Origin: Cerasibacillus terrae | GTDB lineage: Bacteria > Bacillota > Bacilli > Bacillales > Amphibacillaceae | Direction: 5' to 3' | Length of the DNA stretch: 64,000 nt | Assembly: GCF_008039555.1 (NCBI RefSeq) | Contig: NZ_VDUW01000008.1 | Span: forward strand, 55,416 to 119,415 | Part shown: positions 1 to 8,792 of the stretch, in pieces | Position numbering within the stretch: the first letter of the stretch is position 1 | Layout: the number at the start of each line of letters is the position of its first letter | Notes under the pieces: generated by a model | The model's database searches: none | Seen by the model: the letters and a program-made list of their open reading frames with translations, nothing else | What the model was told of the DNA's origin: nothing | Position numbers and translations under genes: made by a program

Positions 1-1
1 C

Positions 2-91
2 CGCTTTGTTAGAATTACAAATGCTGGTTTACGTGAAAGTCATCCACATGATGTACAAGTAACAAAAGAAGCACCAAACTATTCTTTATAA
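2..91 (+). CDS. guaB: IMP dehydrogenase, C-terminal end (partial)
   Basis: Only the last 29 codons are in the window, reading RFVRITNAGLRESHPHDVQ and ending ...PNYSL before a TAA stop. This matches the very conserved tail of bacterial IMP dehydrogenase, which oxidises IMP to XMP in guanine nucleotide synthesis. The position directly before dacA is the same as in Bacillus subtilis. The rest of the gene lies outside the window to the left. Confidence 0.9.
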   Translation, partial: RFVRITNAGLRESHPHDVQVTKEAPNYSL

Positions 92-334
92 AATTTGTAC
101 GTATAAAAATAAATACTACTGATGGATAACAGGTATATGGAGTCTTTTTCCTATATCCGTTTTCTTAGTAATAGAATAAACCCGTCTTCCAATTTTTCCC
201 TTTTAAAACTTGTCTATTTTTTTATGTATTTTTATGATAAAATACAAAAGTGTCTATCTATAATATAAAATCACCGTAAATCAATGAAAATACATATATT
301 CAATGAATGATTAAAATAAAAGGGGTAGGAAAAA

Positions 335-1654
335 TTGAAGAAAACATATAAAATACTGTCCATTACTTTAGCGTTAGTGTTTGTGATTATGATTGCAGGA
401 CCACATACAACAGAAGCCAAGGCAATAGATTTAAAAGCGGAATCTGCTATCTTAGTTGATGCGGAGACAGGGAAGATTTTATATTCTAAAAACCCCGATG
501 AAGCTCTTCCACCAGCCAGCATGACGAAAATGATGTCAGAATATCTTGTTCTAGAGGCAATTGATTCTGGAAAAATAAGCTGGGATACAACAACACAAAT
601 CAGTGATTACCCTTATAGTATTTCGGCAGATCCATCTTTTTCTGGTATTGGTCTAACGCAAGATAAGGATTACACTGTGGAAGATTTGTACAATGCAATG
701 GCAATTAATTCAGATAATGCGGCAACCATTGCACTTGCTGAGTTAGTGGCTGGTACTGAAGGCGAATTTGTAAAAATGATGAATGAAAAAGGAAAGGAAA
801 TGGATCTTCCTGATTTTGAATTTGTAAATTCTAGTGGTTTGGAAAATGATTCATTAAAGGAAAATCACCCAGAAGGAACAGATCCTAAAGGAGTAAATCT
901 ATTATCTGCTAGATCTGCTGCTTTATTGGCGTATCATCTTATTAATGATTACCCAAAAGCACTTGAAATTTCTAGTATCCCAGAAGTAGAGTTCGATGGA
1001 AAGACTATTACAAACTGGAACTGGATGTTACCACATAATAGTGTGAACTTTAAGCAATTCCATTATGAAGGTATTGATGGTTTAAAAACAGGCTTTACTG
1101 AGATAGCAGGATATTGCTTTACAGGAACTGCTGAAAGAAATGGGAACCGATTGATCTCTGTTGTAATGAAAACAAAAAGTGAAGAACAACGATTTAAAGA
1201 AACAATCAAATTAATGGACTATGGTTATAATAATTTTGAAAAGGTAGAACTTTTTCCAGCAGGATACCAAATAAAAGGTGAGTCTACATTACCAGTTACA
1301 AAAGGAAAAGAAAAGACAGTCGATATTGAAATAAAAGATGCTATTAATATCCCAATCAAAAAGGGAGAAAAAGATAAATATCAAATAAAATATCATCTAG
1401 ATAAAAAAAGGTTAACAGAATCTAATGAATTGGTCGCTCCTATTAAAAAAGGTGAAAAAATAGGCACAGCAGAATTGGTTTACGAAGGAGAAGACCTCGG
1501 ATTTATTACTAGTAATGAAACAAAACAAATAGACATAATTACATCAGATTCCGTAGATAAAAGTAATTGGTTTATACTAATGTTACGAGCAATTGGTGAT
1601 TTTTTCTCTAACCTTTTCTCAAGTGTTGTTGATATGGTAAAAGGTTGGTTTTAA
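335..1654 (+). CDS. dacA: D-alanyl-D-alanine carboxypeptidase (penicillin-binding protein 5 type)
   Basis: This exported enzyme removes the terminal D-Ala from peptidoglycan stem peptides and so limits cross-linking. The 439-residue product has a signal peptide (about residues 1-29, ending TEAKA). The serine-enzyme motifs are all present: SMTK at 62-65, SDN at 126-128 and KTG at 251-253. A C-terminal beta-rich domain follows, then a hydrophobic/amphipathic tail (about 415-439) that should anchor it to the outer face of the membrane. The start is TTG, preceded by an AGGGGTAGGA ribosome site. It stands between guaB and pdxS as in B. subtilis, and pdxS starts only 26 bp later, so the two may be co-transcribed. 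Confidence 0.95.
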   Translation: MKKTYKILSITLALVFVIMIAGPHTTEAKAIDLKAESAILVDAETGKILYSKNPDEALPPASMTKMMSEYLVLEAIDSGKISWDTTTQISDYPYSISADPSFSGIGLTQDKDYTVEDLYNAMAINSDNAATIALAELVAGTEGEFVKMMNEKGKEMDLPDFEFVNSSGLENDSLKENHPEGTDPKGVNLLSARSAALLAYHLINDYPKALEISSIPEVEFDGKTITNWNWMLPHNSVNFKQFHYEGIDGLKTGFTEIAGYCFTGTAERNGNRLISVVMKTKSEEQRFKETIKLMDYGYNNFEKVELFPAGYQIKGESTLPVTKGKEKTVDIEIKDAINIPIKKGEKDKYQIKYHLDKKRLTESNELVAPIKKGEKIGTAELVYEGEDLGFITSNETKQIDIITSDSVDKSNWFILMLRAIGDFFSNLFSSVVDMVKGWF

Positions 1655-1680
1655 TTAAATAAAAAGGAGAAATGTATAAG

Positions 1681-2550
1681 ATGCAAAAAAAAGATCAGAA
1701 ACAAATTGTTATGCCATACGGTGGCGTTATTATGGATGTTGTCAATGCAGAACAAGCAAAAGTAGCAGAAGAAGCGGGAGCAGTTGCTGTTATGGCACTT
1801 GAACGTGTTCCTTCTGACATCCGAGCTGCAGGGGGTGTTGCCCGAATGGCAGACCCTACAAAAGCAGAGGAGATAATGAATGCTGTTTCTATTCCTGTGA
1901 TGGCAAAATGCCGTATTGGTCATATTGTGGAAGCACGTGTATTAGAATCCTTAGGCGTAGACTATATTGATGAAAGTGAAGTTCTTACACCGGCAGATGA
2001 TGTATATCATCTAAGAAAATCTGATTTTAAGGTACCATTTGTTTGTGGTGGGCGTAATTTAGGTGAAGTTGCTCGCCGTATCGGTGAAGGTGCATCTATG
2101 ATGCGTACAAAGGGTGAACCTGGAACAGGAAATATTGTGGAAGCAGTTCGTCATATGCGTCAAATACAAGCTGAAATCCGCATGTTGACAGGAATGTCAG
2201 AAGACGAAGTAATGACATATGCTAAAAACATCGGTGCACCTTATCATATTTTATTAGATATTCGTGATAAAGGGCGTCTTCCTGTTACTAATTACGCTGC
2301 AGGCGGTGTTGCAACACCAAGTGATGCAGCATTATTAATGGAATTAGGAGCAGATGGTGTTTTTGTTGGTTCTGGTATTTTTAAATCAGAAAACCCGGAG
2401 AAATTCGCCAAAGCAGTTGTCCAAGCAACGAAAAACTATCAAGACTACGCTTTAATTGCAGAGTTATCTAAAGACTTAGGTACAGCAATGAAAGGTATTG
2501 ATATGAATACACTAGCTCCAAATGAACGTATGCAAAACCGAAGTGAATAA
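1681..2550 (+). CDS. pdxS: Pyridoxal 5'-phosphate synthase subunit PdxS
   Basis: PdxS makes PLP from ribose 5-phosphate, glyceraldehyde 3-phosphate and ammonia. The ammonia is normally delivered by the glutaminase PdxT. The 289-residue TIM-barrel protein carries the family signatures [12 protein letters not shown] and VMAKCRIGH (the latter with a catalytic lysine), and the phosphate-binding [12 protein letters not shown] loop near the C-terminus. I chose ATG 1681 rather than the in-frame ATG at 1672, because the AAAAGGAGA ribosome site ends at 1670 and would touch 1672. The usual partner pdxT is missing downstream; a T-box leader follows instead. Confidence 0.95.
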   Translation: MQKKDQKQIVMPYGGVIMDVVNAEQAKVAEEAGAVAVMALERVPSDIRAAGGVARMADPTKAEEIMNAVSIPVMAKCRIGHIVEARVLESLGVDYIDESEVLTPADDVYHLRKSDFKVPFVCGGRNLGEVARRIGEGASMMRTKGEPGTGNIVEAVRHMRQIQAEIRMLTGMSEDEVMTYAKNIGAPYHILLDIRDKGRLPVTNYAAGGVATPSDAALLMELGADGVFVGSGIFKSENPEKFAKAVVQATKNYQDYALIAELSKDLGTAMKGIDMNTLAPNERMQNRSE

Positions 2551-2560
2551 CGTATTGATC

Positions 2561-2850
2561 TTACTTGCATCTTTGAAAAAACTTCGATATGATAATGAAT
2601 AATAAAGTAAGTAAAAGTATGGAGAGGAAATAGTAGCTATCTATTTTTCTTATAGAGAGTCGGTGGTTGGTGAAAACCGATGGAAAATATAGTGAATCCA
2701 TCCTTGAACTGGTTTGCCGAAATATTAGTAAGTGAACCCGGAACATGCCGTTATCATGTTAAGCAGGAAGAATTACTTCTTCAATTTGGGTGGCAACGCG
2801 GGAATTATAACTCTCGTCCCTATACATAGGGATGGGAGTTTTTTTATTTT
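2561..2850 (+). promoter_or_regulatory. T-box riboswitch leader of serS
   Basis: The leader has the stem I region (AGAGAG near 2654, then the paired GTCGGT...ACCGA segment), the diagnostic T-box sequence GGGTGGCAACGCGGG at 2788-2802, and a terminal hairpin with a T-run (2811-2848). In this RNA class uncharged tRNA pairs with the specifier codon and with the T-box bulge, which favours the antiterminator. The neighbour serS implies tRNA-Ser as ligand. A TCC triplet in GTGAATCCATCC (near 2695) is a plausible serine specifier, but I could not fold the RNA to confirm this. Confidence 0.9.
2811..2848 (+). terminator. Regulated terminator of the serS T-box
   Basis: The stem CTCTCGTCCCTA / TAGGGATGGGAG is followed by seven Ts. 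It lies nine bases after the T-box motif and can be replaced by the antiterminator fold when uncharged tRNA binds. Confidence 0.85.
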
Positions 2851-2892
2851 TTAAAAAAGCTGTTTTCTAAAAAAATTAGGAGGTAAATAATT

Positions 2893-4167
2893 ATGTTAGA
2901 TATGAAATATTTGCGAAATAATCTCCAAGAAATAACGAAAAAGTTAGAACATCGCGGAGAAGATTTATCTGACTTGGATCGCTTTAGTGATTTAGATGAA
3001 AAACGACGAGGATTAATTGTAGAAACCGAAAAACTAAAATCAAAACGAAATGAAGTGTCTAAAAAAATCCCTCTTTTGAAAAAAGAAGGAAAAGATGTTC
3101 AACCAGTTATTGCTGAAATGCGAGAAGTTGGTGACAATATTGCTGAATTAGATCAACAATTACGAGAAATAGAAGAACAATTACAACAAGTGATGTTATC
3201 CATACCAAATATTCCTCATGAAAGTGTTCCGGTTGGGGAAGACGAAGAAGATAATGTAGAGGTACGTAAATGGGGTGAAATTTCTGAATTTGATTTTGAA
3301 GTAAAGCCACATTGGGACCTTGGAACAGATCTTGGAATTTTAGATTTTGAACGAGCCGCAAAAGTAACTGGGAGCCGCTTTGTTTTTTACAAAGGATTGG
3401 GTGCCCGATTAGAACGTGCGCTATGGAATTTTATGATGGATTATCATGCAGAGCATCATGGATATGAAGAAATGCTTCCACCATATATCGTAAATCGTAC
3501 GAGTTTGACAGGTACAGGGCAGCTTCCTAAGTTTGCAGAAGATGCCTTTCATATTGAAGAGTGGGATTATTATTTAATACCAACTGCTGAGGTTCCTGTT
3601 ACAAACTATCATGGTCAAGAAATCTTAAGTGAAGAAGACCTTCCACAAAAGTATGTAGCCTATAGTGGCTGTTTTCGCTCTGAAGCAGGTTCTGCCGGAC
3701 GAGATACACGTGGATTGATTCGTCAACACCAATTTAATAAAGTGGAATTAGTTCAATTCGTAAAACCAGAGGATTCTTATGAAGCTTTAGAACAATTAAC
3801 TGGTCACGCAGAAAAAATTCTACAATTATTAAAACTGCCGTACCGTGTGATGAGTATGTGTACAGGAGATTTAGGATTTACAGCTTCTAAGAAGTACGAT
3901 ATTGAAGTGTGGGTTCCAAATCAAAATACCTATCGTGAAATATCTTCATGTTCTAATTTTGAAGATTTCCAAGCAAGACGTGCAAGTATTCGTTTCCGTC
4001 GAGGTGCAAAAGGAAAACCTGAATTCGTCCATACTTTAAATGGATCTGGTCTTGCGATTGGACGTACAATTGTAGCTATTTTAGAGAATTACCAACAAGA
4101 AGATGGCTCTATTGTTGTTCCAGAAGTACTACGTCCGTATATGGGTGGACTTAAAGTTATTAAATAA
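2893..4167 (+). CDS. serS: Seryl-tRNA synthetase
   Basis: This cytoplasmic class II enzyme charges serine onto tRNA-Ser. The 424-residue protein begins with the antiparallel coiled-coil arm (about residues 1-110, rich in K and E) that grips the long variable arm of tRNA-Ser. Class II motif 2 is seen in [17 protein letters not shown] and motif 3 in [16 protein letters not shown] near the C-terminus. Length is normal. A strong TTAGGAGG ribosome site precedes the ATG. Transcription should depend on the T-box leader upstream, and a tRNA-Ser gene lies 260 bp downstream. Confidence 0.97.
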   Translation: MLDMKYLRNNLQEITKKLEHRGEDLSDLDRFSDLDEKRRGLIVETEKLKSKRNEVSKKIPLLKKEGKDVQPVIAEMREVGDNIAELDQQLREIEEQLQQVMLSIPNIPHESVPVGEDEEDNVEVRKWGEISEFDFEVKPHWDLGTDLGILDFERAAKVTGSRFVFYKGLGARLERALWNFMMDYHAEHHGYEEMLPPYIVNRTSLTGTGQLPKFAEDAFHIEEWDYYLIPTAEVPVTNYHGQEILSEEDLPQKYVAYSGCFRSEAGSAGRDTRGLIRQHQFNKVELVQFVKPEDSYEALEQLTGHAEKILQLLKLPYRVMSMCTGDLGFTASKKYDIEVWVPNQNTYREISSCSNFEDFQARRASIRFRRGAKGKPEFVHTLNGSGLAIGRTIVAILENYQQEDGSIVVPEVLRPYMGGLKVIK

Positions 4168-4200
4168 GAGAAAAGATTGTAGCTAGACTATTTAAATGAA

Positions 4201-4290
4201 AGGCTGTTTTCTAAAATATTTTGCTAGTGGAAGGCTTATTGTCGAAAAGTAAATAAAAGACATTACCAACAAAGTATATGAAAACAGCCT
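4201..4290. repeat. 90-bp element with 11-bp perfect terminal inverted repeats
   Basis: It starts AGGCTGTTTTC (4201-4211) and ends GAAAACAGCCT (4280-4290), a perfect inverted pair around about 68 bp of AT-rich sequence without coding potential. Related copies or ends occur at 7091, 26560 and 61188, and possibly 2857. The shape resembles a small non-autonomous or hairpin-forming dispersed repeat. No clear target-site duplication is visible. Confidence 0.7.
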
Positions 4291-4428
4291 AAAAAAAGTT
4301 GGCTACATTCTTTTTTAACTTTACCTTTTTTTAGAAAATAATAACATTTTTCTTTTGAAAATATCTAGCTATTTTGTATTGACAAGAAGTATAGATTCAT
4401 GTATATTATTAAATGTTGTTATAAAAAT

Positions 4429-4521
4429 GGAGGTATACCCAAGTCTGGCTGAAGGGGTCGGTCTTGAAAACCGAAAGGGGTGTCAAAGCCCGCGGGGGTT
4501 CGAATCCCTCTACCTCCTCCA
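4429..4521 (+). tRNA. tRNA-Ser (anticodon TGA)
   Basis: The acceptor pair is GGAGGTA / TACCTCC. The anticodon loop CTTGAAA gives TGA at 4465-4467, followed by a long type-II variable arm, a T-loop TTCGAAT and an encoded CCA (4519-4521). The length of 93 nt fits tRNA-Ser. Base 73 (4518) reads T, whereas serine tRNAs normally carry G there. Its place after serS matches trnSL-Ser1 of B. subtilis. Confidence 0.95.
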
Positions 4522-4557
4522 TATAGTTATTAGCGCATAAAAATTTGGAGATATAAA

Positions 4558-4594
4558 TAAAATCGTTACATTTTGTAGCGATTTTATTTTTTTA
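4558..4594 (+). terminator. Terminator after tRNA-Ser
   Basis: The stem AAAATCGTTACA / TGTAGCGATTTT is followed by a T-rich tail (ATTTTTTT). Confidence 0.8.
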
Positions 4595-4716
4595 TGAATG
4601 AAATTTGTATTTAATATATAATTTATGTAATATTATGTTAAATTAGATAATAACCCCTTTATTAAACAAAGGGATGGACCGGGGTATAAAATATATCGAA
4701 AAGAGGCAAATAATTT

Positions 4717-5532
4717 ATGGATCAAAAGATTGTTTTTATTGGTGCTGGTTCAATGGCAGAAGCAATTATTGCAGGATTGACGAAATCTGATTCCTTAGCA
4801 CATCAGCGAATTTTTGTTACAAATAAAAGTAATCAAGATAGATTAACTTATTTAGAGGAGACATATGGTATTAAACAGGTCAATGATAAAGATAAAATAA
4901 TATCAGAATCGGATATTGTTGTGCTTGCGATGAAACCAAAGGACATGAAGGACGCTCTTTCGTCCATTAAATCATTGATTCATTCCAAACAACTTATTCT
5001 TTCTGTTCTTGCTGGAACTTCAACAAAAGCAATCTTGAAGGAAATCAATAAAAAAGTTCCAATTATTCGTGTGATGCCAAATACGTCTGCATTAATTGGG
5101 GAATCTGCAACAGCTATTTCTAAGGGGAAATATGTTGAAGAATATCATATGACAATAGCGAATAAACTACTTCATACAATTGGAAAAACAGTTACTGTAG
5201 AAGAAGATAAGATGCATGCGGTAACAAGTATTTCAGGAAGTGGACCTGCCTATATTTATTATTTAGTAGAGGCCATGCAAAAAGCTGCGATTGATGCAGG
5301 ACTTGAACAAGATATAGCAGAGCAATTAATTAAACAGACCATTATTGGTGTAGGAGAAATGTTAAGAACATCTAGCGAACCGGTACATATTCTTAGAGAA
5401 AATATTACAAGTCCAGAAGGAACGACAGAGGCTGGATTAAATGCTTTGAAAAAGCATGGATTTGAAAAGGCAATTACAGAATGTGTAGAAAGTGCTCGTA
5501 AACGCTCCTTAGAATTAGGAGAAGAAGAATAA
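4717..5532 (+). CDS. proC: Pyrroline-5-carboxylate reductase
   Basis: This family reduces 1-pyrroline-5-carboxylate to proline with NAD(P)H. The 271-residue protein starts with the Rossmann fingerprint IGAGSMAEAI (about 8-17). It has the C-terminal family signature SISGSGPAYIYYLVEAM and the ITSPEGTTEAGL segment. Length is typical. The gene is monocistronic, with AGAGGC upstream and a terminator shared with dck downstream. B. subtilis has no proC gene at this place, and several paralogues (proG, proH, proI, comER) exist in relatives, so which paralogue this is remains open. Proline is a common compatible solute in halotolerant relatives. Confidence 0.85.
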   Translation: MDQKIVFIGAGSMAEAIIAGLTKSDSLAHQRIFVTNKSNQDRLTYLEETYGIKQVNDKDKIISESDIVVLAMKPKDMKDALSSIKSLIHSKQLILSVLAGTSTKAILKEINKKVPIIRVMPNTSALIGESATAISKGKYVEEYHMTIANKLLHTIGKTVTVEEDKMHAVTSISGSGPAYIYYLVEAMQKAAIDAGLEQDIAEQLIKQTIIGVGEMLRTSSEPVHILRENITSPEGTTEAGLNALKKHGFEKAITECVESARKRSLELGEEE

Positions 5533-5540
5533 GAGATAAG

Positions 5541-5580
5541 AAAAACGCTTAGGTTCAAAAGTGACCTAAGCGTCTTTTTA
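5541..5580. terminator. Bidirectional terminator between proC and dck
   Basis: The stem ACGCTTAGGTTC...GACCTAAGCGT has A-runs on the left and T-runs on the right, so it can serve both converging genes. Confidence 0.85.
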
Positions 5581-5615
5581 TCGCAGGTTAACTGGCTGTA
5601 AAATCCCTACTGATT
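5577..5615 (-). repeat. Dispersed 39-bp repeat, copy 1
   Basis: Read on the minus strand it begins AATCAGTAGGGATTTTACAG and ends CCAGTTAACCTGCGATAAA. A close copy lies at 51839-51877 and an interrupted copy at 36204-36300. It sits just past the proC/dck terminator and is non-coding. Confidence 0.7.
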
Positions 5616-5636
5616 AAAACTTCATTTTATTGCAAT

Positions 5637-6317
5637 TTAGAATGATTGTTTTGTTTTCCAACGTCTAGATTGTTGGATGGAATGGCTCATTTTACTAATT
5701 ATCGGTTCAATGGATTGTTCTTCCTTTATTAAATCATAATCGGCAATATCAATTCGTAAAATCGGACAAGAATTAAAACTATTAATCCAATCTTCATAAC
5801 GTTGATGCATTTCTTCCCAGTAGGAAACGGGGGTAGTTTTTTCCATATCACGACCACGTATTTGGATACGTTTTAAAATATCATCCAATGAACCTTCCAG
5901 ATAGATTAGTAAATCAGGATGTGGAAAATACGGTGTCATAACCATAGCGTCAAATAAATTTCGGTATGTTTCATAGTCATCTTTTGTCATTGTTCCTTTT
6001 TCATAATGCATTTTTGCGAAAATACCTGTATCTTCATAAATAGAGCGGTCTTGAATGAATCCACCACCATATTCAAATATTTTCTTCTGTTCTTTGAAAC
6101 GCTCGGCTAGAAAATAGATTTGTAAATGGAAACTCCAGCGTTCAAAATCATCATAAAACTTTTCCAAATAGGGATTATTATCTACTTTTTCAAAGGATGT
6201 TTTGAAATTCAGTGCCTTTGCAAGAGCAGTAGTCATTGTTGATTTACCTACCCCTACTGTACCAGCAATCGTAATAATGCTATCATTTGGGATATTGTAT
6301 TTTTCCCTTAAATTCAT
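5637..6317 (-). CDS. dck: Deoxyadenosine/deoxycytidine kinase
   Basis: It phosphorylates deoxyadenosine and deoxycytidine in deoxynucleoside salvage. The 226-residue protein has the P-loop GTVGVGKST (about 19-27), the substrate motif ERWSFHLQIYFLAERF, the DRS motif in FIQDRSIYEDTGIFA, and the lid arginines IQIRGRDME. It resembles B. subtilis Dck (YaaF) more than its paralogue Dgk. The ATG follows a GGAGGTC ribosome site. It lies 27 bp behind dgk on the same strand, so the two form an operon. Confidence 0.93.
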   Translation of the reverse strand: MNLREKYNIPNDSIITIAGTVGVGKSTMTTALAKALNFKTSFEKVDNNPYLEKFYDDFERWSFHLQIYFLAERFKEQKKIFEYGGGFIQDRSIYEDTGIFAKMHYEKGTMTKDDYETYRNLFDAMVMTPYFPHPDLLIYLEGSLDDILKRIQIRGRDMEKTTPVSYWEEMHQRYEDWINSFNSCPILRIDIADYDLIKEEQSIEPIISKMSHSIQQSRRWKTKQSF

Positions 6318-6344
6318 TCTGTTTGACCTCCTGTTTTTATGCTT

Positions 6345-6992
6345 TTAATTTCTATTAGTTTGTGTATAACTTTTTAGATGGACGTCAATTTCATTGATGA
6401 TAGATGTTAAGTCTTCTGGATATGCCATAAAATCATACTTATCTCCATCTATACGAATAATAGGGATTTCAGGATGTTTTTTTTCAAACTGATCCATAAA
6501 TACATCATAATCCTTTGATAGTTGGGCTAGGTATGTTGGTTTAATATTCTGTTCAATTTCCCTTCCACGAAGTTCAATCCTTTTTAAAAGTGTCTCTAGA
6601 CTAGCATGAAGGTAAATCATCATGTTAGGTAATGGCATATCTTCCGTTAATATATGGAATATTTTTTTATACTTATCTAATTTATCTGTTTGTAATGTTC
6701 GTTTGGCAAAAATCATATTTTTAGATATATGGTAATCAGCAATAACAGGTTTGTTTAATTGTAAATATTTATATTCAATATCCTCTAATTGCTTAAAACG
6801 ATTGCATAAAAAGAACATTTCCGTTTGAAAACTCCACTCATCAATATTCTCATAAAATTTCCCGAGAAATGGATTTTCTTCAACTATCTCTTTTAATAAA
6901 TGAAAATGATAATGAGTAGACAATTTAGTGGCTAGGGATGTTTTTCCTACGCCAATTGGTCCCTCAATTGCTATGAAAGGAACACTGTCCAC
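6345..6992 (-). CDS. dgk: Deoxyguanosine kinase
   Basis: It phosphorylates deoxyguanosine for purine deoxynucleotide salvage. The P-loop reads EGPIGVGKTSL near the N-terminus, followed by IDEWSFQTEMFFLCNRF, an ADYHISKNMIFA segment in place of the DRS motif of dck, and the lid IELRGREIE. I start it at GTG 6992 (215 residues). GGAGGAG lies five bases upstream of that GTG, and any longer reading would run through this ribosome site. It is the first gene of the dgk-dck pair. Confidence 0.92.
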   Translation of the reverse strand: MDSVPFIAIEGPIGVGKTSLATKLSTHYHFHLLKEIVEENPFLGKFYENIDEWSFQTEMFFLCNRFKQLEDIEYKYLQLNKPVIADYHISKNMIFAKRTLQTDKLDKYKKIFHILTEDMPLPNMMIYLHASLETLLKRIELRGREIEQNIKPTYLAQLSKDYDVFMDQFEKKHPEIPIIRIDGDKYDFMAYPEDLTSIINEIDVHLKSYTQTNRN

Positions 6993-7090
6993 GGCTACTC
7001 CTCCTATCGACAAAAGCTAAATATATACTTATTTATTTTATCATAGAAGAGGTAGTTGTACATATTAGATGTGTCACTTATTTTACGTAT

Positions 7091-7160
7091 AGGCTGTTTT
7101 CGAAAAGTTTATTTCTATTGCTGCTATAGCAATCGTCATTTCACTTTTCATGCAAGAAAT
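7091..7160. repeat. Partial copy of the AGGCTGTTTTC repeat
   Basis: The left end AGGCTGTTTTCGAAAAG (7091-7107) matches the 4201 element. It is followed by a TTGCTGCTATAGCAAT palindrome, but no matching right end is seen. The boundary on the right is a guess. Confidence 0.4.
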
Positions 7161-7281
7161 CAACAATCCTATTAGAGGAAAGTTTCATAATATAACCAAG
7201 GTGAGAACTTAATATTAGTGTTACTATCTTTTCATATATCAATATATCATGTATAATATTATTTATTCATTTTTATTCCAT

Positions 7282-7353
7282 GCCTCCGTAGCTCAGTGGA
7301 TAGAGCATTAGCCTCCTAAGCTATGTGCGCAGGTTCGACTCCTGCCGGGGGCG
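7282..7353 (+). tRNA. tRNA-Arg (anticodon CCT)
   Basis: The acceptor pair is GCCTCCG / CGGGGGC. The D-arm GCTC...GAGC, the anticodon loop CTCCTAA (anticodon CCT, reading AGG) and the T-arm GCAGG-TTCGACT-CCTGC all fold normally. The discriminator is G and CCA is not encoded. The outermost anticodon-stem pair (T27/T43) is mismatched. Confidence 0.93.
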
Positions 7354-7366
7354 TTTTTTTGTATAG

Positions 7367-7398
7367 AAAAAGGCTTAAGGGAATCCTTAAGCCTTTTT
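7367..7398. terminator. Bidirectional terminator between tRNA-Arg and hmp
   Basis: The stem AAAAAGGCTTAAGG / CCTTAAGCCTTTTT around a short loop serves the tRNA from the left and hmp from the right. Confidence 0.85.
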
Positions 7399-7412
7399 AA
7401 AATGTATTCATT

Positions 7413-8639
7413 TTAAGCTGTTAATTCTTTTGCAGGTCCGAAAAATTCAAAATGACTATCAGATGCAACTACACCATATTGTATTAAGTTACGATTTATT
7501 GCATCCATAAATCCTTCTGGTCCACAGAAATAAAAGGCAGCATCATTTGTTGGTAGAATGGAAGATAACCATTCATAGTCCACATACCCTGTTTTATCAC
7601 ATTGAACTGTTTCTTCTGCTTCACTATATACGGTAAAGCTAGTAACTTGGTTATGTTCTTTCACGATTTCTTGAACACGTTCTTTCATGGCATGTACTTT
7701 CTCATTTCTTGCTGCATGGATAAAGAACACTTCACGGTTTGGTTGTTCTTTAATGACGGTCTCTAACATACTCATCATTGGTGTTAAACCAACCCCGCCG
7801 CTTAGTAAAACAAGTGGTCTTGTATCTTCCAAATCAAGGACGAAATCACCAGATGGTGCACTAATTGGAAGAATACTACCCTCTTTTACATGTTCATGTA
7901 AGTAGTTAGATACAATGCCAGCTGGGCTGTTATCTGTCGCATCTTCTCGTTTTACACTAATACGATAGAATCCTTCTCCAGGTGCACAAGAGATGGTATA
8001 TTGACGTAGATGTGTAAAAGGCTCTCCTTCAATATCAGCTTTTATTGTTAAATATTGACCTGATTCATGATTTGGGAATGGGTTTCCATCTGCAGGCTCT
8101 AAATAGAATGATGTAATCACATCACTTTCAACAACTTTTTTCGTTACTTTGAAGTTTCTAAAGTCAACCCATCCACCTGTGTTTTCCTCTACCTTTTGGT
8201 ACATACCTTTTTCTACAGAAATAAAAACGTTTGCAATTTCATTATAGGCTTTTTCCCATGCTTCAATTACTTCTGGTGTTGCTGCTTCACCTAATACGTC
8301 TTTCATTCCTAGTAAGAGGTGTTTTCCAACAATTGGATAATGTTCTGGTTTAATATTTAGACTTCTATGTTTATGAGCAATAGGCATGACATGTGGTAAA
8401 ATGTCCTCAAGACGATCAATATGCGCCGCAGCAGCATAGACAGTATTTGCAAGTGCGTGGGATTGATCTCCTTTTCGTTGGTTTGTTTGATTGAAGATAT
8501 TCTTTAATTCTGGATGATTTTTAAACATTAATTGGTAAAATCGAGCAGTAATTTTATTCCCATGTTCTTGTAAAACAGGAACAGTTGATTTGATAATATC
8601 TCTTGTCTGTTCGTCTAAAGCAGATGTAACTTGTTTCAT
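7413..8639 (-). CDS. hmp: Flavohaemoprotein, nitric oxide dioxygenase
   Basis: Hmp oxidises nitric oxide to nitrate with O2 and NAD(P)H in the cytoplasm. The 408 residues show a globin domain (about 1-140, proximal haem His in PIAHKH near residue 89, distal-pocket Tyr near 35 and Gln near 51). An FAD domain follows (about 155-260, with LRQYTIS) and an NAD domain (about 265-400, with LLSGGVGLTPMMSML and YFCGPEGFM). Length is as expected. It is divergent from nsrR, and an NsrR-type palindrome lies about 45 bp upstream of its start, so NO-dependent derepression is likely. Confidence 0.96.
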   Translation of the reverse strand: MKQVTSALDEQTRDIIKSTVPVLQEHGNKITARFYQLMFKNHPELKNIFNQTNQRKGDQSHALANTVYAAAAHIDRLEDILPHVMPIAHKHRSLNIKPEHYPIVGKHLLLGMKDVLGEAATPEVIEAWEKAYNEIANVFISVEKGMYQKVEENTGGWVDFRNFKVTKKVVESDVITSFYLEPADGNPFPNHESGQYLTIKADIEGEPFTHLRQYTISCAPGEGFYRISVKREDATDNSPAGIVSNYLHEHVKEGSILPISAPSGDFVLDLEDTRPLVLLSGGVGLTPMMSMLETVIKEQPNREVFFIHAARNEKVHAMKERVQEIVKEHNQVTSFTVYSEAEETVQCDKTGYVDYEWLSSILPTNDAAFYFCGPEGFMDAINRNLIQYGVVASDSHFEFFGPAKELTA

Positions 8640-8682
8640 AAAAAAACTCCTTTTTTTTGGAAAATAATAGGTAATTTTTAAA

Positions 8683-8702
8683 GCAGTATTTTGAATACAT
8701 GT
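8683..8702. promoter_or_regulatory. Probable NsrR operator between hmp and nsrR
   Basis: The palindrome GTATTTTGAATAC (8686-8698), flanked to AGTATTTTGAATACAT, agrees with the known NsrR site shape (ATGTATTTTAAATACAT). It lies 45 bp upstream of hmp and 90 bp upstream of nsrR, well placed to control hmp and perhaps nsrR itself. No binding is shown. Confidence 0.75.
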
Positions 8703-8792
8703 TTATTATATAAAACATATAAGCAACTTATCAATAGGGAAAACACTTTAGGTGTTACAATATTGTGAAGGATATATAGAGGTGATGTCGCT

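Noticed and set aside
2561..2746. 61-codon minus-strand frame after pdxS
   Set aside because: It is antisense to the T-box leader, which fully explains the conservation expected there.
4355..4540. 61-codon + frame covering tRNA-Ser
   Set aside because: The frame is made mostly of the tRNA gene itself.
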